Part shown: piece by piece, positions 55,950 to 64,000 of the stretch
Numbering within the stretch: the stretch's first letter is position 1
Layout of the letters: every line of letters starts with the position of its first letter
Source: Phanerodontia chrysosporium
Taxonomy: Eukaryota > Basidiomycota > Agaricomycetes > Polyporales > Phanerochaetaceae
Reading direction: 5' to 3'
Assembly: GCA_001910725.1 (NCBI GenBank)
Contig: MJGA01000002.1
Coordinates: 806,001 to 870,000, forward strand
Length of the DNA: 64,000 nucleotides
Position numbers and translations under genes: made by a program
The notes under the pieces: model-generated
Databases searched by the model: none
Told to the model about the DNA's origin: nothing
Seen by the model: the letters and a program-made list of their open reading frames with translations, nothing else

Positions 55950-58900
55950 GTTTTTGTGTTCTGTGGGTGACTGGAGTCGAGGAAAGGTCGGGAGAGTCTG
56001 GAGACCCGTTTTGCGCAAGATAAGACGCTTTTGAAGACCGCAGAGCGCATTCGCATGTGATTTACGCACGACCTCTCCCACGTTTCTGCCACGTGCGCCC
56101 GTTGCTTGCGCGCTCCGCCCCTGGATTTATCCCTGACGATTTTCCTGTGATTTTCGCGATCCTCCTCGCAACCCGCCTTCATTTGCCCTACTGCTGTGCA
56201 CGACCCAGAACCGGCGCAGACTTTACGCAATGTCTCTCAGCAACTCAATGAAATCAGATTTTCACGCAGTCAGGTATCCCGTATCGCGCACAGGGGCTCA
56301 CCTCCAATTTGTCCTTTCGCTCCCCAGTGCATGAGATCTTGAGAGCCCAACGCTCAACTGCTCGGCTCGTAATAGGTAGGTGAATTATCTTTGGGAGTGC
56401 TACGTGCTTCGTCTGCCAGCAGACCCACTAAATTTGTCTCGGATGACGCACAGTCTTGCGCAGGTAGGCAGTTCCCTACGGGCCGACGCAACTATTTGCC
56501 TTTATCACCTCTCGCCGCTGATACCCTCGATCGCTACAATTCACTTGGTCCTCCTAACCCACTCTGACGGTTCAGCATGCAAACAGCTACGGAGTCCATG
56601 CTGCCTTTCACATGCCGGATGGTAGAAATGTAGGCTGACAATGCGATATCTCAGTTGTCCTCACGTCTGGGGCTGGCACCACGCGTAGAGCGACCTAGGC
56701 AAGGGCCATCTACATCGCAACACAAAGATTATCATAGGTGAGCGTGAACGTTTTCATGTCGATCCCGACTGCAGTCGGATCGCTGTGACGAGAAACCACG
56801 CCACTTGCAGACCATCATCCGGATGTCTTGGTCTACGGAGGCCCGCCATATGGCGGAGATATCGCAGCCATGATATATTTGAAGCTGCATCCGCTCAACA
56901 CACGCTCTATTGATCTCCTATGTGTGCAGAAGATTCCTCTGACGCGCCATCATCCGAGAGATGGAGAGTCTCCGACGTCTTCCGGCGTCATTATCGCGCA
57001 TGACGGTGCTCTGACCGTGCATGGCTCTGTTGAGGGGTACGTCCGTGCACGTTTCTCTCAGACACAGCAATTCGCACGTCTAACTGGTCATGTGGCAAAG
57101 CTACGGTCTCAAGTTCATCTCGGCAGACGCTGCGACCTGAACTATCTTGGCACATTCTCAGCACGAACCGCGCAGCCGTCTCGTCAAATGTTCAAGTCTT
57201 CAGGCCACAGCAACGTGCATCCTTGGACTTATCCGTGTCTCATTCCATGCTCCTGATGCTCTCGCAAGCAGCGTTCGCAGGCTCTCGGCGGACCATGGGC
57301 GTCTCGCCTGCGCCAAACAAACCCCAACAACGCGATCGCGTGGTTTGTGTCCCGGCGCTTGCCCTTTGGCCAGCTCAAAATCCGAACCTTGCAACGCCGC
57401 TCCTCGTGAACTTCCTCTTTACTCTTGTCCACCACCATAGTTGTTGCCACCCCCACGCATCCAATCCTTCTCTGCTATGGCTGATGGCGGCTCCTGCGGC
57501 AGCGTTTCAGGCAAACTGACCCTCTGCGACGGCTCGCCACACCGTGTTTCAGCTATGGCGGCTGACAACCTCCAACCCAAAAGCCACAGCAACCATGCCG
57601 GGGACGTGCACAAGTGATCTTCTCTTTCTGATGCCCTGTGAGCGTTCCCAAAGGCGACGTCCCGGACGCCACCATGTTGAAGCCGCTGCCCACAGTCCTG
57701 ACATCGACCTTAGCCACTACGCTATAGCTACAGGCCAGTCAACATTCCAGAGGTTTATCTTAAAGTCCTCCGCTGAGGATGGCTACTCTGACGGTCTGCC
57801 TCGGGATTTAGCTTCCCAGCCTATCAGGCACATGACCGGCATGGCTGTCAGCCTCGAGTTCGCTCTTGACTGCGATTCTTCCTTATATCGTAGTGCAGCT
57901 CTGATCTCTGGTCTTCCTGAAGCTCTCAGCTTGTCTTGTCTGGGATTTCAGTTTTCTTGTTACCTTTCTGCGGCATCCGCGCTCGGTCTCTAGGCTCTTT
58001 CTTTAGGATATCTCCGAGACCTCCAACTGGTGAGATACGCACCATTCACTAAAGTACTTCTGGGCCTTTCAAGCCTGTACCTGCGGTAAAATTGGCTTCA
58101 AACGCTCTCGTCGTTGTCAAACGGCCCTCTGCGGTCCTGACGGCCGAATGCCGTCATCGCCACGCTTCAAATCCGCACTTTACCTGCTGCTCGCCCGAAC
58201 ATGTCATCCCTCACTTTCCTCCGCTTGTTGATCGCCCTCCATGACTCCTTGATCCGTGCAATTTCTCAGTCCGTGTAACTCTATTGTTCATCACAGACGA
58301 CAGTAAAGGTGCGTAACCCGAGGGGTGGGTGCTGACTTTCTCTCCAAGGGACGCCCGTCCTGCCGCCGACCTTTGCACTGGTCCCTCGGAATACGGACCC
58401 CTCGCGCGCCACTCTGCAATGGAGTGTGCTACCAGGTGGGAAACCACCACGCCCCGAAAGCTTCTTCCTTCCCCGCGCGTGCCCACTGACTCCTGCACCA
58501 GGACAAACCGCCATTGCCCCCGCTCTCTGGTGGCCAGCAATATGCGATATTTTTGGGCGTCGCCTTCAGCTCGACATCGCATTCAGGATCACGTACGTCG
58601 CCAAATTCCCCGTTGATGCTTGATTTCTTGTTCTGCGCCTTCCGCCAGCTCGTGCTGCCCGCTTCTGCTCCTGAAAGCCATAATTCGCGCTGCAGAAGCT
58701 GTGCCCAAGACTTACGCCAACCGTATTTTGCATTCGACCGGAATTCAGGGACACGCCCATGTGTAGTACCCTCTATGCACTTTAACGACAACGATTCTAG
58801 ACCGCCCCTTGAGACAGCTTCCTTGCTTCTGCGAGCGTCTCGCCCAATCCTCGCGCGTTTGACTATATTCTCCTAGCCCCTCGCACCCCATTTGCCGAAC

Positions 58901-59126
58901 GCGACTTATGTGCCTCTTCCGTCTGGTGCGTAGGCTGGCCGACTCGCCCATGTTCTTTGGTGTCATCCAGACAGAATATAGGAACGTGGGTTGCTAAACC
59001 CCGACGATACGTTTTTGAACGCCCTGACAAGAGCCCTACATTCACCACAAGCATTAGCATTACAAGTACTGTAAAACTCTACAAAAAAGCATCCCATCCC
59101 CCAAAGCATCTCTTACCCGAAACCCC
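55950..59126. other. Long intergenic region without recognisable gene
   Basis: About 3.2 kb. The first few hundred bases are the perilipin promoter. Between 57.4 and 58.9 kb several adjoining + frames look somewhat protein-like (for example one starting near 57478 with MADGGSCGSVSGKL), but they are short, interrupted by stops and match no family I know. A decayed gene or element is possible but not supported. Confidence 0.4.
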
Positions 59127-61091
59127 CTACTCCACCACATCCACCGCATCGATCTGCGCGCGGAACGCCTCCTCGCAGGCCTCGCGGCGCAGGTTTCCCT
59201 TCTCGCGGTTGCGCAGGAGCGCGCCGGGCGCGAGGACGAGCACCTGGCGCGCGTCCGCGATGCGCTCGTACGGGAAGAGCGTGCGCTGCAGCGGCGCGAG
59301 CCGGCGCACGATCTCGGCCGCGAGCGCCGCGCCGTCGTCCGTGCGGGCCGGGTCGTCTGCGGCGCTGCTGGCGGGCGCGGGGCGCGCCTCGACGAGGAGC
59401 ACGGGGCGCATGCGCCGGGTGCCGACGACGAGCGCGCCGGCGACGAGGTCCGCGCACGCGCTGCACACGGCGTCTTCGATCGCGCTGTTTTGTTTTTGCG
59501 CTGGGGTCAGCACCTTCGCATGCGTGCCGCCTGCAGGAAGAGCGGACGGGGCAGGGAGGAAGAGGCGCACCGCGTGTCCACGAAGCCCGTCACGGTCTTG
59601 ATCCAGTCGCCCGCGCGGCCCTTGTACACCCACCCGCGGCCCCCGCGCTCGCTGCCTGTGCGCCGTCGGCGCGGTCCGCGCGCGCGAAGAGGTCCTGCGT
59701 GTGCCACCAGCCGTCGGGCCGGAAGAGCGCGGGGGGCGGTGCGTCGGGTGCGTCGGGCGCGACGACGATCTCGTAGAGGTCCTGGCGGAGTGTGGGCTCT
59801 GCAGCGGGCGGCGGCTGGGCGGCGTGCGAGGCGGGGGCCGACGGCGAGTCGTGGGGCGCGAGGTAGGGCACGAAGACGGGCCGTGCGCCGCGACACGGCC
59901 GCAGCGGGCCTGCGCCGTCTCTGGAGACGAGCAACGGGCCTGGGTGCGCACCCGTCAGGCGCAGTCCATACACGCAGCCAGGAACGGAACGCACCAGTCT
60001 CGGACGTCCCGTACATCGCCGTGAGCCGCACACCCAGCCGCCGCGCCAGGCGCTCCTCGTCGCGGCCGAGGGCGACGCCGGTATAGAGGACCTGGCGGAG
60101 GCCGTTCAGGGCGCGCGCAAGCGTGGCGTCTGCAGCGGCAGAGCGGACGTGCGCGTCGACGAAGGTGCCGTACTGCACGAGGCGGTTGAGCCCCGTCGCG
60201 CGGACCATGTGCAGCAGTTCCGCGTGCGCCATCGCCATCGACGACGCCTGCACGGTCGTGCACCCGTGTGCGGCGGCGCCGTGGAAGGCCTGGAAGCTCC
60301 CGACGTGTGCGAGGCTGCCGAGGCTGTCGTCTGGTGTGTTAGTGCGCTGATCGGAGGAGTGACACTGGGTGGCGGCGTACCTGTTGAAGATGTTTGAGGA
60401 CGGGTCGTAAGGCCCGTGCAGCAGGCAGTCGGGAATTTCTGCTCGATGAAGACGCGCATCAGTAGGTGGCTGGTCGGGATGAGCTTTGGGACGCCGCAGG
60501 TAGTTCCTGACGAATGAAATATGATTGCTGTCTGTCGGTCATGCACATGTGGGAGGTGTGTCACTTCCAGCTTCATGCTGTAGTTGCGGACGAGTGTGTC
60601 CAAGTCTTCCGGGCTCAATGCCGGTATCGTTGGAAGGTCACTGTCGCCGGGTACATCTGGGAAAGCGTGTGGATCATAAATGAGTGCATGAGCGCCGCTG
60701 AGGGTAAGCAGGTCGCGGATCATCTGTGGTGTGAAGACGGGGCTGAAAAGTTGCGGGACGTAGCCTGCGGCGGAGACGCTGCTGATGTTGAGAAGATCGG
60801 TATATGCTTTTCCAGTGAGCCTAAAATACACGGTCAGTACGTATATGCTGACTCTTGGCCCCTTGACGTACCAAAGACCGACGACATCTGTCTGTTGTAG
60901 ACCAAGGTCTGGCAAGGCACGTGACCAATGCACGCGTGCGACAGCGAGCCTCGAGTCCCATTCGGAGAAAGAGATTTTGCCCCAGGAGGGCGGCGTGCCT
61001 GGGACAAAGGGCGGAAGATGGGCTTGTGGGCGTACTCTTTGAGCGCAGGGACGAGGAGGGACAGGAAGTGATTCGTCTCGGTTGCGGACAT
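59127..61091 (-). CDS. Stand-alone AMP-dependent (adenylate-forming) enzyme
   Basis: An ANL-superfamily acyl-AMP synthetase of about 590 residues that activates a carboxylic acid with ATP; no carrier or reductase domain follows. It starts MSATETNHFLSLLVPALKEY, then PPSWGKISFSEWDSRLAVAR. Motifs: AIIFHSSGTTCGVPKLIPTS (phosphate-binding loop), LGSLAHVGSFQAFHGAAAHG, VLYTGVALGRDEERLARRL, TAMYGTSETG spliced to PLLVSRDGAGP, RQDLYEIVVAPDAP, DGWWHTQDLF, WVYKGRAGDWIKTVTGF, NSAIEDAVCSACADLVAGAL with VVGTRRMRPVLLVE, and LFPYERIADARQVLVL to the end. Three frame breaks, at 61009-61011, 60431-60433 and about 59664, are each repaired by one base, for example FPDCLLHGPYDPSSNIFN. The intron after SETG uses GTGCGT to ACCCAG. 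Natural substrate unknown. A TATA-like box lies at 61156-61161. Confidence 0.82.
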
Positions 61092-61701
61092 GGCCTTGGG
61101 AGTAGTCGCGAGCTAGAAGCCGCGAAGAGAGCTTTCCAGTGGAAAGGCGGCGTCCTATATATCCCCGCCGCAAGCATGCGATGACGAACGCGATGCGTCT
61201 GCACTGACAGCCAGGAAACGCAAAACGTCACTGACCACCCTGGGAACCACATTCCGCGCAAATCGGTGCGGCAGCACCGAAGGTGGCTGCGAGGCGCGTC
61301 CGCCGCTGGCGTCGACGGCGGCGGCGGCAGTGACGAGCCCCACAGTCGCGTTCCGAGGGTGGGCACGTATTCGCCGCGGGGATTTTGTGTCCCTGCGGCG
61401 ACGGCGCATCAGCGCATCACTGATCGGGCGCGCCTCGGCCGAGAGGTGTTGACGGAAGCGCCATTACGTGAGTTGCTGGAAGGTGCTGCTGGCTGCTGGC
61501 AACCCTTGGGAAGACGACGCCGCGACGCTGCCTGCCAGTCCTCTCCTCTGCCCGCGACGCTGACAAATGGACGCCCACTTTCCCGCATTTTTCTCTTCGT
61601 GTTGTCCTCGCTAGATCTCTGCATCGCGTCCAAGGAACAACAAGAAGGTTTGCCCTCCACAGACGCTTTGCATCGCCACCACCACCACCACCTACCCAGC
61701 C
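61092..61701. promoter_or_regulatory. Divergent promoter region, adenylate-forming enzyme / RING gene
   Basis: About 610 bases between the divergent start codons. On the minus side TATATA at 61156-61161 lies about 65 bases before the start at 61091. On the plus side the leader before 61702 contains a CACCAC/ATCGCC-rich stretch but no clear TATA box. Confidence 0.5.
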
Positions 61702-63735
61702 ATGGCGACCACCGTGAGTGGCATGCCCCTCCTCAGCGGTCCTCCTCCAGGCCCAGATGCAAATGAGACTGCGTGCCGCAAGTGCAACAAGGAGTTCAAC
61801 GTCATATTCGCCCGATCCCGCAAGTGCAACCATTGTGGTGAGCCTCCCTTCGTCCCGTCGCCGCCCATCGCGTCCCCCGGTGTTGACCAGCGTGGCACAC
61901 TCACCCCAGGCCACCTCTTCTGCCAGTCATGCACCGACTACCAAGCTCTGATGCCACGCCAGGGCGGCGGCAACGCTGGCTACGACCCCGTCCCCGTCTG
62001 CGCATACTGCATCGAGAACCTCACAAGTAGGTCCACCCACACAATGTGGCGCGAGACACCTCCACACCGCCTGCCACAGCGCTGACCAGCCCGCCACTCT
62101 AGTCACCGCCGCGGGCAAGGGCCAGCTCCGCAAGTACTCCTTGGCGAAACTCCGCAAGTACGCAAAGGACTACAACATCAACGTCAACGGGGTCATCGAG
62201 AAGGACGACCTCATAGACAAGATCATAGCAGCGAGGGTGCGTCTGCGCGATTCAGCCGCGCTGAACCCCGCTCATCATGTTCTAGGCTCCGAACGGATGC
62301 ATGCCGCCTGTAAATGAGGTACGCTTTCGCCCACACGCAATCACACGCACACACGCTGAACTCTGCCAGAAATACTACCGACTCTACTCCGTGCCCCAGC
62401 CCTCGTCGGACCGCCCCCGCGGCATCTTCACACGCGCGATGGAGGCGATGGCTGGCGCGCCCTCGGGCTCGACGTCGCAGCACCAGCACCAGCACCAGCA
62501 CCAGCCCGCACACCAGCAGCAGGTCCCGCCGTACCAGACGCGCCAGCGCACGACATCGCACCCGTCGTTCCCGCGCCCCGACCTCGATGACCGGCCCCCG
62601 CAAGACAACGCACCGCCGCGCTGGGCCCAGCACACGCCGCCTCCGCAGCCCCGCCGCAGTCTCAGCCGCAACCGCCACGCCAGCCCCCGCCCCACCAGCA
62701 ACAACAGCAGCAGAGGCCAAGCCCGCGCCCGGGGCCGGTGGATACACACACAACTACCAGACGTACAACTCGCAGTCACGTCGGCAGTACCAGCCGCCGC
62801 CGGGGCCGCCACCTGGCGGGCCGAACCCACCGAACCCACAGTACACCCCGCAGTACAATCCGCCGCCAGGCCCTCCCCCGGGGCACAACCCGCGGCAACG
62901 CAACTGGCGCGGCCCGAACCACAACGCGCCGCCCGGCGGGCAGCGACCGCGGAGCGCCAGCGCCAGTGCATCCGGCGGAAGTGCCCCACGCAGTCCCCCG
63001 CAGGCCTCCGGCGCGTCGACGCGCGGGGCGTCGCCTGCAGGCACGAGCACGCCTGCGGCCGCGCCGGTGCCGACGCTGGACGAGCTGCTCGCGCTGGCGC
63101 CCGAGGCGCTCGGCGCGCTGTCGGTGTCCGCGCTGAAGGCGGTGCTCTTCCGGAACCACGTGCACACGGGCGTCGTCGTCGAGAAGGCGGAGCTCGTCGC
63201 GAAGGTGCGCGCGCTCGTCGACGCGGAGCGGCGCGAGCGCGAGGCGGCGCGCCGGCGCGCGGAGATGGAAGAGGCCGCGGCGCACCGCACTTCCGAGGAG
63301 CGCGAGGAGGCGGAGATGCAGGAGGTCCTGGAGCGGAGCCGCAGGGAGCATGAGGAGTTTGAGCGGCGCCGGGAGGAGGCGCGGCGCGAGGAGGAGGAGC
63401 AGCAGGCGCAGGCGCAGGAGGCGTCCGCGAGCGCGGCGCCCGACGCGCCGGCAGCAGCCTCACAGGAGGCCCACGACGACGCGGACGCCGACATAGGCAA
63501 GGCCGGCGCGCCGAAGCTGTCGGCAAAGGCGCAGGCGATGGCGTCGCACCTCGAGCGCACGGGCCTGTGCGTCGTGTGCCAGGACGAGGAGGCGAACATC
63601 GCGATCGTCGACTGCGGGCACCTTGCGATGTGCCGCGCGTGCGCGGACCTCGTCATGGGCAGCACGCGCGAGTGCCCGCTGTGTCGCACGCGCATCGTCA
63701 CCGAGGCGCGGCTGCTGCGCATCTTCAAGCCGTAG
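61702..63735 (+). CDS. RING-type E3 ubiquitin ligase with FYVE-like finger and SAP modules (RFFL/RNF34-like)
   Basis: A predicted endosome-associated ubiquitin ligase of about 600 residues. Start MATTVSGMPLLSGPPPGPDA. FYVE-like finger: CRKCNKEFNVIFARSRKCNH, then CGHLFCQSC and VPVCAYCIENL, with eight metal ligands. The usual basic RRHHC core is replaced by RKCNHCGH, so lipid binding is doubtful. First SAP-like module: YSLAKLRKYAKDYNINVNGV with IEKDDLIDKIIAA. Gln/His/Pro-rich linker (62.4-63.0 kb). Second SAP-like module: LSVSALKAVLFRNHVHTGVV with VEKAELVAKVRALV. Long Glu/Arg coiled coil, then the C3HC4 RING CVVCQDEEANIAIVDCGH, CRACADLV, CPLCRTRIVTEARLLRIF. Introns lie after CNHC, ENLT, IIAAR and PPVNE. 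Two frame breaks, at 62649-62652 (C run) and 62731-62734 (G run), are each repaired by one base and yield a clean poly-Gln stretch. Confidence 0.88.
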
Positions 63736-64000
63736 GCGGCGCGAGGTGCCGAGGGAGGGTGGCGTTTCTTTGGCTCGGCTGGGCTCCGTACGTCTTGCAG
63801 TCTCCTCCTGGATTCTTTTGTTGCGTGATGTACTTGTGTTGTCGGCAGATATTATGTGTGATATATGGGTGTGATATGTATAGTACATGAGTCTGCCTCT
63901 GTAGCCTAAGCTCTCGGTCTAATTGGCCGCCCCAAATGCGCCAAGCCCATCCCTTCCCGCCTTTCTCTGAGGCTACACCACATGGCCCTCCACGTACACG
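63736..64000. other. 3' flank of the RING gene
   Basis: No gene is seen; presumed 3' UTR of the RING gene and the window edge. Confidence 0.4.

Noticed and set aside
59950..60030. Apparent frameshift after TSETG in the adenylate-forming enzyme
   Set aside because: A normal intron (GTGCGT to ACCCAG, branch-like CTGAC) explains the change and gives TSETGPLLV.
1..64000. CRISPR arrays, insertion sequences, prokaryotic operons, riboswitches
   Set aside because: None seen. The window is eukaryotic with spliced genes, and no regularly spaced repeats other than the 26-base promoter units were found.

Overview
This is a nuclear segment from a filamentous basidiomycete, most likely an Agaricomycete (mushroom or polypore type). 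The genes carry many short GT-AG introns of about 45-85 bases. Two eukaryotic tRNA genes have no encoded CCA. Several families are typical of Agaricomycetes: a DUF6699 protein, a large lineage-specific family carrying a DDVSGN motif, and Pro/Ser/His-rich proteins. All functional calls rest on reading motifs and exon structure by eye; no search was run.

Left part (0-21 kb): a disordered Ser/Pro-rich protein, ESCRT-II subunit SNF8 (-), a xylose-isomerase-like TIM-barrel enzyme (+), tRNA-Gly(UCC) and tRNA-Ile(AAU). A divergent pair of lineage-specific genes follows (6489-11069 on -, 11291-12693 on +), sharing a 0.2-kb promoter with three 26-base direct repeats. Then come a DUF6699 protein (-), the ER-junction protein Lunapark (+), a long region without a recognisable gene, and a secreted GH105-like unsaturated glycuronyl hydrolase (+).

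Middle part (21-45 kb): a RidA-type protein, an isolated HMG-box transcription factor flanked on both sides by long GC-rich gene-poor DNA, exosome core protein RRP46 (-), an SPFH/Band-7 protein (-), a type-B carboxylesterase (-), a dimeric alpha/beta-barrel protein (+), a VPS3/TGFBRAP1-like CORVET subunit that lacks its N-terminal CNH domain, an MFS permease of the allantoate/anion-cation symporter type (+), and a UbiA prenyltransferase (-).

Right part (45-64 kb): an aldo/keto reductase (+), a CBS-domain protein resembling Sds23 (-), a TBC1D20/Gyp10-type RabGAP (-), a perilipin-like lipid-droplet protein (-), a stand-alone adenylate-forming enzyme (-), and a FYVE-like/SAP/RING E3 ligase of RFFL/RNF34 type (+). 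Membrane-traffic and ER/lipid functions recur (SNF8, Lunapark, VPS3, TBC1D20, SPFH, perilipin, FYVE-RING), but the genes show no operon-like logic; this looks like ordinary gene-dense fungal chromosome.

Two points stand out. First, the divergent pair at 6.5-12.7 kb is intact and looks like a two-gene module whose large protein has the three-part acidic layout of RNase-H-fold transposases; it is the best candidate here for an undescribed system. Second, at least sixteen reading-frame breaks in otherwise good genes can all be explained by loss of one base, mostly in C or G runs. That points to a systematic base-calling bias rather than real pseudogenes.
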